Source: Candidatus Bathyarchaeota archaeon A05DMB-2 (lineage in GTDB: Archaea; Thermoproteota; Bathyarchaeia; Bathyarchaeales; Bathycorpusculaceae). From it: a DNA stretch of 64,000 nt. How positions within the stretch are numbered: position 1 is the stretch's first letter; the number at the start of each line of letters is the position of its first letter. Both the position numbers and the translations under genes were made by a program. The notes beneath the pieces were generated by a model. The model had not been told where the DNA came from. It did no database searches and was given only the letters and a program-made list of their open reading frames with translations. Location: contig JAAKEZ010000008.1 of NCBI GenBank assembly GCA_018475625.1, forward strand, positions 1 through 64,000. Reading direction: 5' to 3'. Positions 17,317 through 26,703 of the stretch are shown here, piece after piece.

Positions 17317-18417
17317 CTATTTCACGGCGAAGTTGGCGCACAGTTCTTCCACTGTCCGGTTCTGTGTCAACTCAGCTATGTCCTGTGCATAATCCAGTAT
17401 CCGTCTTGAACTGTCCAGCATCAGTCTGAGAATCGACGCGATGTTCGGGTCAAGTTTCTTACTCCACATAAGCCTTATCAAATCGTTTTCCAGCGTGACG
17501 ATGGAACCGCGCTGTGCGATTAAGCTTTCTGCAGCATTGTAATCTTTCTTGAACATTGCCTTCGTAGATTCCTCGAACAACTGGTGCGCCACAGAATTGA
17601 AGCTAAGCATCTGCGAGAACACTTCCTCATCAATGGGTTCTTTTATGAACAGCAATTGTTCATCAATCAGCTTCTGGAACGTTGCTAAGTTGTTGACTAT
17701 GTTCAGCGCGTTCTCAGCAATGTTCTTTATGTCGTTCACCACGATGCGGTACAGCAGAAACTCTTTGGGAGTGTTGAATTCCAGCTCTCTGTACAGGTTA
17801 TGCTCTATGCCATACTTCAGTTGGCGAACCACGTATAAGCCTAAACGGTTCGCGTCGTTGCGGGCGTTAACCACATTCTGAAATAGTGCCGGGCTTCGGT
17901 CCTTCAACGCTGAGATGGCGTCCTTGTTAGCTGACAAAGCGATGATTGCCATTCTACGAACAGCTCTTTCGATGGGAAACTCGCTGTGCTTTATGAGAAT
18001 CTGTAGCGTGATTTCGTCTTCGGTTTCATCGATGACTTCAGCGCCCAGAAACGTGTCTCGGGCGAAATTCTTAATCTCTGTTTTGCACCTGGTCGCGTCT
18101 TCCATGTTTCGGAAGTGTATTCGTATGATGTCGGCGCTGATGACGTATAATGCTTTTATCATGCGGAGAGTAGACTGCAGATCGTCTTTCGGGTCAACGT
18201 TGATGTAGTACTCTTTGAGTTTGGAGCCCGTGTCATCCAGTTTTTCCTTGATTTTCCGCGGGATAAGGTTGAGAGTTGAATCGGTATTTATGTTGAAGGC
18301 AATTTCGCTTCCTCGTTTCAGCCCTATGTCCTGCACCCACTCTTTAGGTAAGCTTATGATGTATGAGCCTCTGCCTGTGCATTGGACTCGTCTGTATCCT
18401 AAGTCTTTTTCAGCCAT
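17317..18417 (-). CDS. phoU: AbrB-PhoU phosphate regulator
   Basis: 366 residues: an N-terminal SpoVT/AbrB-like swapped-hairpin DNA-binding domain (GRGSYIISLPKEWVQDIGLK, residues 16-35) fused to two PhoU-type three-helix bundles, each with acidic metal-binding faces (for example FNSVAHQLFEESTKAMF). The fused form is the usual archaeal PhoU. It probably senses phosphate status and represses a transport or kinase system. It is divergent from the glutamate synthase operon and adjacent to the histidine kinase on the same strand, but no pst genes are in view. Confidence 0.88.
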   Translation of the reverse strand: MAEKDLGYRRVQCTGRGSYIISLPKEWVQDIGLKRGSEIAFNINTDSTLNLIPRKIKEKLDDTGSKLKEYYINVDPKDDLQSTLRMIKALYVISADIIRIHFRNMEDATRCKTEIKNFARDTFLGAEVIDETEDEITLQILIKHSEFPIERAVRRMAIIALSANKDAISALKDRSPALFQNVVNARNDANRLGLYVVRQLKYGIEHNLYRELEFNTPKEFLLYRIVVNDIKNIAENALNIVNNLATFQKLIDEQLLFIKEPIDEEVFSQMLSFNSVAHQLFEESTKAMFKKDYNAAESLIAQRGSIVTLENDLIRLMWSKKLDPNIASILRLMLDSSRRILDYAQDIAELTQNRTVEELCANFAVK

Positions 18418-18484
18418 TCCTGCTTCACCTACACATATTTCATTTAGATTATGTAATTCATTAACTTACATATAAATGATTTTC

Positions 18485-18505
18485 AACAAAGATATATAGA
18501 ATATA
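18485..18505 (+). promoter_or_regulatory. Promoter of the glutamate synthase operon
   Basis: GATATATAGAATATAG at 18491-18506 is TATA-like and AT-rich, about 30 bases before the small reading frame at 18529. It points rightward into the gltB operon and shares the region with the divergent phoU gene. Confidence 0.5.
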
Positions 18506-18528
18506 GATCACTAGCATAAAGAAAAAAC

Positions 18529-18666
18529 ATGAAAACGGTGGACAGAATGCCCGTAAACACTTGTAGAGCACGCATAAGTAAATCTGGACAAACAGTCACA
18601 ACCAGAGCAGTTTTATCCACAACAGACGTCGAACTCCACATTTTCATGCTCACCTGCCAGCACTAA
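18529..18666 (+). CDS. Small leader reading frame of the glutamate synthase operon
   Basis: 45 codons from ATG to TAA ahead of the ferredoxin gene, placed where a leaderless transcript would begin if the TATA element at 18491 is used. The product (RARISKSGQTVTTRAVLST core) has no recognised family. It could be a real small protein, a regulatory leader peptide, or chance. Confidence 0.35.
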   Translation: MKTVDRMPVNTCRARISKSGQTVTTRAVLSTTDVELHIFMLTCQH

Positions 18667-18692
18667 TCTGCCAAAAAAGCATGGAGATATAG

Positions 18693-19136
18693 ATGAAAAG
18701 AATAATCGCCAAACAAGAATTCTGCATGGGCTGCGGACTCTGCGAAGTCTACTGCACAGTCCAGCACTCCAAAACAAAAGACATAGTCAAAGCTTACAAC
18801 AGAGAAAACCCCAAACCAATCAGCCGAATACGCCTAGAAATGAACAAGCCCGTCAGCTTCGCCATCCAATGCCGCCACTGCCAAGACGCCCCATGCGTAA
18901 CCGCCTGCCTCTCAGGTGCCATGCGCAAAGACGAAAACACCGGACTAGTCACGCACGACGCTGAAAAATGCATGGGCTGCTGGACATGCATCATGGTCTG
19001 CCCATACGGCGCCATCAAAATGGACGTCAACGGCAAAGTCGTAGCCAAATGCGACCAATGCAATGGGCTGGATGTTCCGGCGTGCGTTGCCAACTGCCCC
19101 AACGGCGCCCTTGTATGCAAAGAGGTGACACCCTAA
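18693..19136 (+). CDS. Polyferredoxin-type electron-transfer subunit of glutamate synthase
   Basis: 147 residues of the HycB/DmsB class with four cysteine groups: CMGCGLCEVYC, CRHCQDAPCVTAC, CMGCWTCIMVCPYG and CDQC with CVANCP, enough for about four 4Fe-4S clusters. First major gene of a five-gene operon; its stop overlaps the next start (TAATG). It most likely carries electrons between the flavoprotein and the FMN synthase subunit. Confidence 0.9.
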   Translation: MKRIIAKQEFCMGCGLCEVYCTVQHSKTKDIVKAYNRENPKPISRIRLEMNKPVSFAIQCRHCQDAPCVTACLSGAMRKDENTGLVTHDAEKCMGCWTCIMVCPYGAIKMDVNGKVVAKCDQCNGLDVPACVANCPNGALVCKEVTP

Positions 19137-20416
19137 TGTCAAAATACGTTATCGTCGGCGCTTCTGCCGCAGGAATAGGCGCAGTCGAGGCTATACGGGA
19201 AGTAGACCCAGTTGGCACCATAACTGTCATCTCAGAGGAGTCGTGCCCACAATACTCGCGCCCGATGATTTCCGACTTGGTCAGCGGCAAAGCAGACTTC
19301 GAGAAGATGAAGTGCCGTGAAGGCAAGTTCTGGGAAAACACCCAAGTCCAAGCGTTAACAGGCAGAACAGCCGTGCGTTTAGACCTCACCGAAAAGTTCG
19401 TGGTACTCGACAGGGGCGACCGCGTAAACTTCGAAAAACTCCTAATCGCCACAGGCGGCAGACCCTTCGTTCCAAAAATCGAAGGCACAGACAAAGAAGG
19501 CGTATTCACATTCACAACCATCGCGGACGCTGAACACTTAGCCGCAAAACTCCAGACAACCAAAACCGCCGTGGTCATCGGCGCTGGACTCATCGGCGTC
19601 AGCGTAACCGAAGCACTCGTAAAACGAGGCATAAAAGTGACGCTAGTGGAGTTGCAGGACAAAATCCTCAGCCTCCTATTAGACGAGAAAGGCTCAGACA
19701 TCGTGGAAAACGTCATCAAAAAAGCCGGCGTCACCATCATCACTGGGCAATCAGTCCAACAGATAACGGGTAGACCAGAAAACAGCTGCGTCGTCGGCGG
19801 CGTAGTCCTCACCAAGGGCGAGCAGATACCCTGCGACGTCGTGATCATCGCCATCGGCGTTATCCCACGCATCGAACTCGTCACAGGAACTCAGGTGAAA
19901 ACGAACCGCGGCATAGTCGTGGACAACTTCATGCAGACAAACGTTCCAGGCGTTTACGCAAGCGGCGACGTTGCTGAGGCTTATGACTTTGTCTTGAACC
20001 AGAATCGCCTGCTGCCTCTCTGGCCGCTTGCAGTCCATGAAGGCAAAGTCGCGGGCTACAACATGGCAGGCAAAAAGACCGATTACGAGGGCGGCACCAA
20101 CATGAGCGCCCTGAAGTACTTCGGTGTACCCATCGTCTCCATAGGCATCGCCAATCCGAAAGAAGAGGCAGCGTACGAAGTCCTGGTTAAACATAAGCCG
20201 GAAAGGAACTTGTACAAGAAGCTGGTGCTCAAGGACAACGTCATCATGGGCATAACCCTCGTAAACGACATCGAAAGAGCCGGCATACTCTTCCACCTCA
20301 TGAAGAACCGCGTCAACGTGAAAAAAATCAAGCAGGCACTCCTCCAAGAAGACTTCGGCATCGCCACCCTGCCCCGCTCTTTAAGGAGAAAAGTGTACCC
20401 GGGTGAAATAGAATAA
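19136..20416 (+). CDS. FAD/NAD(P)-dependent oxidoreductase of glutamate synthase
   Basis: 426 residues, pyridine nucleotide-disulfide family. FAD-binding GASAAGIGAVEAI at the N-terminus, NAD(P)-binding VVIGAGLIGVSV near residue 147 and the ASGDVAEAYD FAD motif near 280. Start is the ATG that overlaps the ferredoxin stop. It resembles NADH oxidase/nitrite reductase-type flavoproteins and would feed reducing equivalents from NAD(P)H, playing the role of bacterial GltD. Stop overlaps the following gltB1 ATG. Confidence 0.9.
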   Translation: MSKYVIVGASAAGIGAVEAIREVDPVGTITVISEESCPQYSRPMISDLVSGKADFEKMKCREGKFWENTQVQALTGRTAVRLDLTEKFVVLDRGDRVNFEKLLIATGGRPFVPKIEGTDKEGVFTFTTIADAEHLAAKLQTTKTAVVIGAGLIGVSVTEALVKRGIKVTLVELQDKILSLLLDEKGSDIVENVIKKAGVTIITGQSVQQITGRPENSCVVGGVVLTKGEQIPCDVVIIAIGVIPRIELVTGTQVKTNRGIVVDNFMQTNVPGVYASGDVAEAYDFVLNQNRLLPLWPLAVHEGKVAGYNMAGKKTDYEGGTNMSALKYFGVPIVSIGIANPKEEAAYEVLVKHKPERNLYKKLVLKDNVIMGITLVNDIERAGILFHLMKNRVNVKKIKQALLQEDFGIATLPRSLRRKVYPGEIE

Positions 20417-21546
20417 TGCGAGACCTAACCCTGATAAACAATCCTTTCAACGACGATAAGGACTTCGCAGGCTGCAGCATATTCGGCATGATGAACCTCG
20501 AAGGCAAACGCTTCTCGTCACGTGACCCAGTACGAGCCATAGCCAACATGCACGAGAGAGGAAACGGTTTGGGCGGCGGCTTCGCAGTATACGGCATCTA
20601 CCCTGACTTCAAAGACTACTACGCCTTCCACATCATGTACCTAAGCAGAGACGCAAAAGAGAAAACCGACAGAATATTGGCAGGAAGCTTCAACATAATC
20701 TACGATGAGGAAATGCAAACCCGACCTGCCAACGTCAGAGACCCCCCGTTGGTGTGGCGGTACTTCGTCCAGCCTAAACAGCGGCGGCTCGAGAACCAGA
20801 CCGAAGACGATTATGTGACGGAGAGAGTTATGCGAATCAACACGGAAACGGGCAAGGCGTTCGTCTTCTCAAGCGGCAAGAACATGGGCGTCTTCAAAGG
20901 TGTCGGCTATCCCGAAGACATAGCGGACTTCTTCTGCCTTGAGGATTATCAGGGTTATCTGTGGACGGTTCACGGCAGGTTCCCAACGAACACTCCTGGC
21001 TGGTGGGGCGGCGCGCATCCATTCAATATCCTAGACTGGACGGTCGTGCACAACGGCGAACTCTCGTCTTACGGGATTAACCGCCGCTACTTGGAGATGT
21101 ACGGCTACAAATGCACCATGCAGACAGACACCGAAGTCCTAGCTTACGCGGTGGACTTGCTCATGCGCAGACAGCACCTGCCAATCGAAATAGTCGCCAA
21201 AATCTTCGCCGCTCCCCTGTGGATCGAGATAGACGCGATGGAGCCTGAACAGCAGCGCCTGCACAGGGTTCTCCGCCAAACCTACGGCAGCCTGTTAATG
21301 AATGGCCCCTTCAGCATAATCGTGGCGCATCATGGCGAGATGATTGGGTTAACAGACCGCATCAAGCTGCGACCTCTCGTTGCAGGCACCAGAGGCGACT
21401 TCCTGTACCTGTCCTCAGAGGAAGCTGCCATGCGGCTTGTTTCCCCGACGCTGGACAGGTTCTGGCATCCACGAGGCGGTGAGCCAGTGGTCGGCAGGCT
21501 TCGCAGTGAGCCAAAGGTTGAGGTCTTGGCAAGCGTGGAGGCATAA
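20416..21546 (+). CDS. Glutamate synthase glutaminase subunit (archaeal GltB1, class II GATase)
   Basis: 376 residues. A class II (Ntn) glutamine amidotransferase: Cys in AGCSIFGMM at residue 20 is the expected nucleophile, GRFPTNTPG and NGELSSYGINR are the glutamine-site motifs. The Cys is not at residue 2, as in other archaeal split enzymes, so an N-terminal propeptide must be removed or the start lies further in. It releases ammonia from glutamine for the synthase subunit. Confidence 0.9.
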   Translation: MRDLTLINNPFNDDKDFAGCSIFGMMNLEGKRFSSRDPVRAIANMHERGNGLGGGFAVYGIYPDFKDYYAFHIMYLSRDAKEKTDRILAGSFNIIYDEEMQTRPANVRDPPLVWRYFVQPKQRRLENQTEDDYVTERVMRINTETGKAFVFSSGKNMGVFKGVGYPEDIADFFCLEDYQGYLWTVHGRFPTNTPGWWGGAHPFNILDWTVVHNGELSSYGINRRYLEMYGYKCTMQTDTEVLAYAVDLLMRRQHLPIEIVAKIFAAPLWIEIDAMEPEQQRLHRVLRQTYGSLLMNGPFSIIVAHHGEMIGLTDRIKLRPLVAGTRGDFLYLSSEEAAMRLVSPTLDRFWHPRGGEPVVGRLRSEPKVEVLASVEA

Positions 21547-21549
21547 TAG

Positions 21550-23061
21550 ATGAAGACCTACTTGATACCTGAATACTTGGTGGAACGAGACGAGAAGAGG
21601 TGCATCCGTTGCAAGGTCTGCGTAAACCAGTGCACGTACGAGACGCACAGCTACGACGCGGAAGACGACGTGATTCGCAGCAAAGACGAGAACTGTGTCA
21701 ACTGCCAGCGTTGCGTCACGTTCTGTCCCACGCACGCCATCACTATACGCAAGAATCCGAATGCTAACCGCGAGAACGCCAATTGGACTATGGAAGCGCT
21801 CAGAGACGTCAAGAAACAGGCTGAAAGCGGCGCGGTGATTCTCACGGGCATGGGCTGCGACAAGCCCTACTTCACTTACTGGGACAGGCTTGTGCTGAAC
21901 GCCAGCCAAGTGACAAACCCGTCGATTGACCCTCTGAGAGAGCCAATGGAGATAAGGACTTACCTTGGCGCGAAACCGGATAATCTAGAGATGGAACTGG
22001 AAAACGGTCAGGTGGTGCTGAAGACCACGCTTACTTCTCAGCTGTGCTTGGATACTCCGATTATGTTCTCTGCCATGTCCTACGGCGCCATAAGCCTCAA
22101 CGTTCACGAAGCATTAGCGCGTGCGGCAACAGAATGCGGCACCTACTTCAACACGGGCGAAGGCGGCTTAGACAAGAGCCTATACAAGTACGGCGACCAC
22201 GCCATCGTGCAGGTCGCTTCAGGCCGTTTCGGCGTACACCCGGATTACTTGGATGTGGGCGCGGCTGTCGAAATCAAGATTGGTCAAGGCGCCAAACCGG
22301 GGATAGGTGGGCACTTGCCAGGTGAGAAAGTCACAAAGGATGTTGCTCGAACGCGCATGATTCCAGCAGGCACGGATGCGCTGTCGCCTGCGCCGCAGCA
22401 CGACATCTACTCCATCGAAGACCTGAGGCAGCTAATCTACGCGCTGAAGGAAGCGACAAACTACACCAAACCAATCTCAGTAAAAATCGCAGCAGTTCAC
22501 AACTCAGCCGCAATCGCGAGCGGCATGGTTCGCGCCGGAGCAGACATCATCGCGTTAGACGGCGTTCGTGGCGCCACTGGCGCCGCACCGAAAGCTATCA
22601 GGGACAACGTCGGCATACCGATTGAGTTAGCGATTGCGCAGGTGGACCAGCGTCTGCGCGAAGAAGGCATACGGAACAAGGCAAGCATAGTCGCGGCTGG
22701 CGGCATTCGAAGCAGCGCAGACATCGTCAAAGCCATCGCGTTAGGTGCGGATGCCGTGTACATCGCTACTGCCGCGCTCGTGGCGATTGGTTGCACCGTC
22801 TGCCAACGCTGCTACACTGGGAAATGTCCATGGGGCATCGCAACGAGTGACCCGTGGATAAGCAAGCGCGTGAACCCTGACATAGCTGCGGAGCGGCTGG
22901 TGAACCTGTTGCGTGGGTGGAGTTTGGAGATTAAGGACATGATGGGCGGTATGGGCATAAACGCCATTGAAAGTTTGCGAGGTAACCGTTTGGCTCTGCG
23001 TGGTGTGGGCTTAACCGACACCGAACTCAAGGTTCTAGGCGTAAAAATGGCAGGAGAATGA
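21550..23061 (+). CDS. Glutamate synthase FMN/Fe-S subunit (archaeal GltB2)
   Basis: 503 residues. An N-terminal 2x4Fe-4S ferredoxin module (CIRCKVCVNQC, CVNCQRCVTFCP) is fused to the FMN-dependent synthase barrel (GEGGLDKSLYKYG, KPGIGGHLPGEKV, ALDGVRGATGAAP) with the 3Fe-4S ligands in CTVCQRCYTGKCPWG near residue 420. It condenses ammonia with 2-oxoglutarate to glutamate. The fused ferredoxin module marks the archaeal type. 3 bases after gltB1 and 6 before gltB3. Confidence 0.93.
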   Translation: MKTYLIPEYLVERDEKRCIRCKVCVNQCTYETHSYDAEDDVIRSKDENCVNCQRCVTFCPTHAITIRKNPNANRENANWTMEALRDVKKQAESGAVILTGMGCDKPYFTYWDRLVLNASQVTNPSIDPLREPMEIRTYLGAKPDNLEMELENGQVVLKTTLTSQLCLDTPIMFSAMSYGAISLNVHEALARAATECGTYFNTGEGGLDKSLYKYGDHAIVQVASGRFGVHPDYLDVGAAVEIKIGQGAKPGIGGHLPGEKVTKDVARTRMIPAGTDALSPAPQHDIYSIEDLRQLIYALKEATNYTKPISVKIAAVHNSAAIASGMVRAGADIIALDGVRGATGAAPKAIRDNVGIPIELAIAQVDQRLREEGIRNKASIVAAGGIRSSADIVKAIALGADAVYIATAALVAIGCTVCQRCYTGKCPWGIATSDPWISKRVNPDIAAERLVNLLRGWSLEIKDMMGGMGINAIESLRGNRLALRGVGLTDTELKVLGVKMAGE

Positions 23062-23067
23062 TAGAGC

Positions 23068-23871
23068 ATGCTTGAACAAGAAAAAATATTCGCGGAAATC
23101 GACGTGAATTATCTTTCACGTGTAAAAATGGAGAAAAACGTTTGGAAAATCGACGCTGAAGGAATGCACTATAAAGAACTCAACAATCTACTGCGGCTCA
23201 TCAGCAGCAACGGCGCTGAAAGAATCGAGATACACAACGTCTGCGGGCAACGGTACATCGGAACAGACCTAGAAACAGACAAACAAATCGACATCTACGG
23301 GACACCCGGCAACGACTTGGGAGCTTTCATGAATGGCCCGCGGATTGTGGTTCACGGGAACGCGCAGGACGGCTGTGGCAACACCATGAATGATGGGCAA
23401 ATCGTCGTTCACGGTCAAGCCGGAGACATCACTGGGCATTCGATGCGTGGTGGAAAAATCTTTGTCCGCGACGACGTAGGCTACCGTGTTGGCATACACA
23501 TGAAAGAGTACCAGCGCAAAGTGCCGACCATAGTGATAGGCGGAACTGCAGGCGACTTCTTGGCAGAGTACATGGCAGGCGGCGTCGTCCTCGTTCTTGG
23601 CTTGACTCTAGCTGCGGGCGAACAATGCAGTGCAAGGTTCGTGGGCACAGGAATGCACGGCGGCGTCATCTACGAGCGTGGCGACATCCTTGAACTGGGC
23701 AAAGGCACCAAAATCATGAAAGTTAGCAAACGCGACCTGCATGTGATTGAGGGCTTGGTTAGGGAGTTCTGTGAATACTTCGGCGTGGACTATGAAAGAG
23801 TAGTTAACGGGACGTTCCACAAGATAGTGCCACTATCCAAACGACCATACGAAAACCTGTACTCGCATTAA
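23068..23871 (+). CDS. Glutamate synthase GXGXG subunit (archaeal GltB3)
   Basis: 267 residues of right-handed beta-helix typical of the glutamate synthase alpha-3 domain, with repeated G-x-x-G units (GNDLGAFMNGPRIVVHGNAQ, GCGNTMNDGQIVVHGQAGD). It has a structural role holding the glutaminase and FMN subunits in place. Last gene of the five-gene operon; converges on rpoN with 23 bases between. Confidence 0.92.
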   Translation: MLEQEKIFAEIDVNYLSRVKMEKNVWKIDAEGMHYKELNNLLRLISSNGAERIEIHNVCGQRYIGTDLETDKQIDIYGTPGNDLGAFMNGPRIVVHGNAQDGCGNTMNDGQIVVHGQAGDITGHSMRGGKIFVRDDVGYRVGIHMKEYQRKVPTIVIGGTAGDFLAEYMAGGVVLVLGLTLAAGEQCSARFVGTGMHGGVIYERGDILELGKGTKIMKVSKRDLHVIEGLVREFCEYFGVDYERVVNGTFHKIVPLSKRPYENLYSH

Positions 23872-23894
23872 TCCAATGGTCGCGTCAGAAACGC

Positions 23895-24125
23895 TTAGTA
23901 GAAGCTGCGGGATTCTTTCCTCTTTTCAGCCTCTTCGTAGAAGCGCAGCACTTCGTCGATTATCTCCACGTTCGAGAGTAGCATCCGCCTGCAGCAGTAC
24001 CTTTTGATTCCCAAGCTGTCCAAGATGTCGCTGGCGTTCTCGCCTGTTCTGACTCTCCGAGCGAATTCTTCCCAGCGGTCGCCAATCAGCTTGCCGCATG
24101 TGAAACATCTTACGGGAATTATCAT
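23895..24125 (-). CDS. rpoN: RNA polymerase subunit Rpo10 (RpoN)
   Basis: 76 residues from the internal ATG ([12 protein letters not shown]), the universal N-terminus of RPB10/RpoN. The zinc-binding pattern CFTCGK with RYCCRRMLL at residues 45-53 is complete. An upstream in-frame start would add 20 unlike residues. Last gene of the ribosomal operon and essential for RNA polymerase assembly with Rpo3 and Rpo11. Confidence 0.95.
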   Translation of the reverse strand: MIIPVRCFTCGKLIGDRWEEFARRVRTGENASDILDSLGIKRYCCRRMLLSNVEIIDEVLRFYEEAEKRKESRSFY

Positions 24126-24141
24126 CGTTGCTTTTTCTCCT

Positions 24142-24552
24142 TTACCTGTAGCTCTTCTGCTCCTTGGCGCGTGCGCCTGGTCCACCGAACTTCTTGGGTT
24201 CTTTCATTCGGGAGTCTCCTACAATCATGGTTCGGTCGTACTCGGTGAAGACTGTACGCAGGTGGCCGCTCTTCGTCCACTTCAACAGCGCGTTGGCAAC
24301 AGCCATTCTTGCAGCTTCCGCCTGTCCCATATATCCGCCGCCGCTGGTTCTGATGTCCATGTCCAACTGACCCCAAACATCGCTGCCAGCCTGCAAGAGA
24401 GGCTCCATGATTTTTTCACGGGCGATTTCAGGCTCATAAATCTCAATAGGCGTCTTGTTTATGCGCACTCTGCCAGCGCCTTGTCTCACGATAGCACGGG
24501 CAATGGCGGTTTTCCTTTTTCCACTAACGACCAAAACTTTCTTCGCTGGCAT
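24142..24552 (-). CDS. rps9: Ribosomal protein uS9
   Basis: 136 residues with the uS9 marks: [19 protein letters not shown] at the start, [19 protein letters not shown] in the middle and the basic C-terminus [18 protein letters not shown]. Small-subunit head protein whose tail reaches the P-site tRNA. Follows uL13 by 2 bases. Confidence 0.97.
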   Translation of the reverse strand: MPAKKVLVVSGKRKTAIARAIVRQGAGRVRINKTPIEIYEPEIAREKIMEPLLQAGSDVWGQLDMDIRTSGGGYMGQAEAARMAVANALLKWTKSGHLRTVFTEYDRTMIVGDSRMKEPKKFGGPGARAKEQKSYR

Positions 24553-24554
24553 GT

Positions 24555-25007
24555 TTAGTCACCTTGATTCCATCCCACTTCTTTCGCCAACTCGGCAAGG
24601 GTAAAGTGTGGCCCTTTCAGTTTCGTGGCTTGCGCTTCCGTGAACGTGACCAGTTCTTTGCCTTTAAACTCTTCGGGAATGCTCATGAAAACCTTAAGCC
24701 GCTTAAACGCATTCTTTCCCTTCGGCTGCTTGAAAGGCAACATTCCGCGGACGGTTTTCCGCACAATCTTGTCAGGTCGCCTGTAATGAAAGGGTCCTCT
24801 TTCGGGCGCTCCGACTTCAAGGAATTCTTTGGCTTCCGCTATTTTGCTTTTCTTTTTTCCTGAGATTATGGATTTCTCAGCGTTAACTATGATTACGTTT
24901 TCCCCGTTCAAGAGTTTCTTGGCTACTTTGCTTGCCATCCTGCCGAGGATAAGCCCCTCAGCATCGACGAGAGTAACAGGAGTTTTTGCGGTTTGCGCTT
25001 TCTGCAT
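24555..25007 (-). CDS. rpl13: Ribosomal protein uL13
   Basis: 150 residues; [29 protein letters not shown] and the late [15 protein letters not shown] are typical of archaeal uL13. The ATG is preferred to the TTG two codons earlier because GGTGA lies 7 bases before it. Large-subunit assembly protein in the conserved archaeal block. Confidence 0.95.
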   Translation of the reverse strand: MQKAQTAKTPVTLVDAEGLILGRMASKVAKKLLNGENVIIVNAEKSIISGKKKSKIAEAKEFLEVGAPERGPFHYRRPDKIVRKTVRGMLPFKQPKGKNAFKRLKVFMSIPEEFKGKELVTFTEAQATKLKGPHFTLAELAKEVGWNQGD

Positions 25008-25014
25008 GTTCAAT

Positions 25015-25377
25015 TCACCGAATAATCTTTACGTTTGAACCTTTCGGGTTTTTCTCAACCAACTCTGGAATGGACACGTACTTCGCTTTGGCAGCCTTCA
25101 GTTTCTCCTTGGCTCTTTTCGAAGCGCTGAAAGCTGCTACTGTCACCGCGTGGTTTAGCGTACCTGATGCAAGAACTTTGCCTGGCACAACAATCGTGCT
25201 GCCTTTTTCCGTGTACCTGTTTATCCGGCTCAAGTTCACGGCGACCGCTTGTCTACTCGGTTTGGAGAGGTGTTCTGCCACGTCCAACCAGATGCCTGCA
25301 TCTTTTTCGCGGCTCTGTTTCTTCAGGAAACGTATAAGCTGGATAAGTTCGGGGTTTGTGGTTTTGGTTTCTCTCAC
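25015..25377 (-). CDS. rpl18e: Ribosomal protein eL18
   Basis: 120 residues of eL18: TNPELIQLIRFLKKQSRE, then GSTIVVPGKVLASGTLNHAV, the conserved middle loop. Start overlaps the rpoD stop by 4 bases (ATGA type), so translation is coupled. Confidence 0.95.
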   Translation of the reverse strand: MRETKTTNPELIQLIRFLKKQSREKDAGIWLDVAEHLSKPSRQAVAVNLSRINRYTEKGSTIVVPGKVLASGTLNHAVTVAAFSASKRAKEKLKAAKAKYVSIPELVEKNPKGSNVKIIR

Positions 25378-26195
25378 TTTTCCGTCTCCTCCTTCAACTG
25401 CTCTTCAAACTCAGCTAACTGTTTGTCTAATATCTTTGTGGCTTCCTGTAGCACTCTTTCAGGAGGCAGAACGCCTGTGGATTCGATGTTCATGATGAAA
25501 GCGTTCTTTTCCCACCCAACTTTTATGGGTTTAGGCTCCTTTGGGCAAGCTTCAACGCAGTCCATGCACAGGTTGCATGCCAACAACTCGCGGACTTCGA
25601 CTTTGTTTTCCTTCACGGTGAGCACTTTTTTCGGGCAGATGTTCACGCATTTCGCGCCGCAATCGCCGCAGTCCTCAGTTGAAACTTCTATTTGCGGATA
25701 ATACTTGTAAGCGCACATGGAGACAGGCTGCCACTTCGCATGATCTTTCCCTTTTCCAAGCCGAGCGTAAGCTTCAAGCTTCAACTTCTGTCCCTTCGCC
25801 AACTTTATGATGGGCACTTTGTCTGACACTGGCACGATGTCTGGGTTTTCAGAGACAAGCTCTCCTGAGTAAACTGTACGTATCCCCTCTTTGGCTTCTG
25901 CGTCCAGCGTGAGCGTTACGCGGCAGAGAGGGCAGCCGAACTCGCTTTTGCACTCGCATTCCTCAGGAAGGTTGTAACTGTTCAAGTCTGTTTTCAGCGG
26001 AGTAAGTCCCAGCCTGTGTGCGATAATCTCATCTTGCAGAATGGAAGAGTTCTCAATCATGACAACCTCGTCAATAGCCATGCTTGGCACTTCTGCGAGA
26101 GCTATCCGCCGCAGCGCATTCATAAACGGTACATCTGCCTCTTTTATGACTAAGCGGAGGTTTGTATCGTTTTTTTCCAACACTTCAATTTTCAC
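25374..26195 (-). CDS. rpoD: RNA polymerase subunit Rpo3 (RpoD) with two Fe-S clusters
   Basis: 273 residues from GTG (start KIEVLEKNDTNLRL is the usual archaeal N-terminus; an ATG 16 codons upstream is in frame but atypical). Contains the alpha-subunit-like dimerisation domain (FMNALRRIALAEVPSMAI) and a ferredoxin-like insertion with CGDCGAKCVNICP and CNLCMDCVEACP, enough for two 4Fe-4S clusters. That domain is present only in some archaeal lineages and here looks fully intact. Confidence 0.93.
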   Translation of the reverse strand: MKIEVLEKNDTNLRLVIKEADVPFMNALRRIALAEVPSMAIDEVVMIENSSILQDEIIAHRLGLTPLKTDLNSYNLPEECECKSEFGCPLCRVTLTLDAEAKEGIRTVYSGELVSENPDIVPVSDKVPIIKLAKGQKLKLEAYARLGKGKDHAKWQPVSMCAYKYYPQIEVSTEDCGDCGAKCVNICPKKVLTVKENKVEVRELLACNLCMDCVEACPKEPKPIKVGWEKNAFIMNIESTGVLPPERVLQEATKILDKQLAEFEEQLKEETEK

Positions 26196-26301
26196 TTGTC
26201 TAGGACACTCCACAATTGTGAGGATTATGACTGTGCGGTTCAATAGAAGTGACGGTGCATTATTTCAATTTTTCTGTTAATAACGCCCTGAACTAGGCTG
26301 A

Positions 26302-26703
26302 CTATATGCGTCTTCCTCTTCTGCCACCTGGTCTTCTTGTTCCGTCATGCGGAATCGGCGTTACTTCCTCGATGCGTTCTATCCGGAAACCAAACCTTGC
26401 AAGCGCGCGTATGGCGGCTTGAGCACCTGGACCCGGTGTGCGCGGACCTGAACCGCCTGGAGCGCGAACTTTGATGTGGATAGCGGTAATGCCCTTGTCC
26501 CTTGCCACTTCAGCTGCGGCTGTGGCTGCGCGCATGGCAGCGTAAGGTGAAGATTCCATGCGGTCTGCTTTCACGAACATTCCGCCACTCGTGCGAGCGA
26601 TGGTTTCCGCGCCTGAAATGTCAGTTACATGGATTAGTGTGTTGTTGTAGCTGCTGAAGATGTGGACAACACCCCATTTTTCGTTTTTCTTGCTGCTGCT
26701 CAA
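26302..26703 (-). CDS. rps11: Ribosomal protein uS11
   Basis: 133 residues; [20 protein letters not shown] at the start and the basic end [13 protein letters not shown] are those of archaeal uS11. Small-subunit platform protein. Its ATG overlaps the uS4 stop by 4 bases. Confidence 0.97.
   Translation of the reverse strand: MSSSKKNEKWGVVHIFSSYNNTLIHVTDISGAETIARTSGGMFVKADRMESSPYAAMRAATAAAEVARDKGITAIHIKVRAPGGSGPRTPGPGAQAAIRALARFGFRIERIEEVTPIPHDGTRRPGGRRGRRI

Noticed and set aside
18968-19138. A longer start for the flavoprotein inside the ferredoxin gene
   Set aside because: The added residues are antiframe of the cysteine-rich ferredoxin; the TAATG-coupled ATG at 19136 gives a standard FAD-binding N-terminus.
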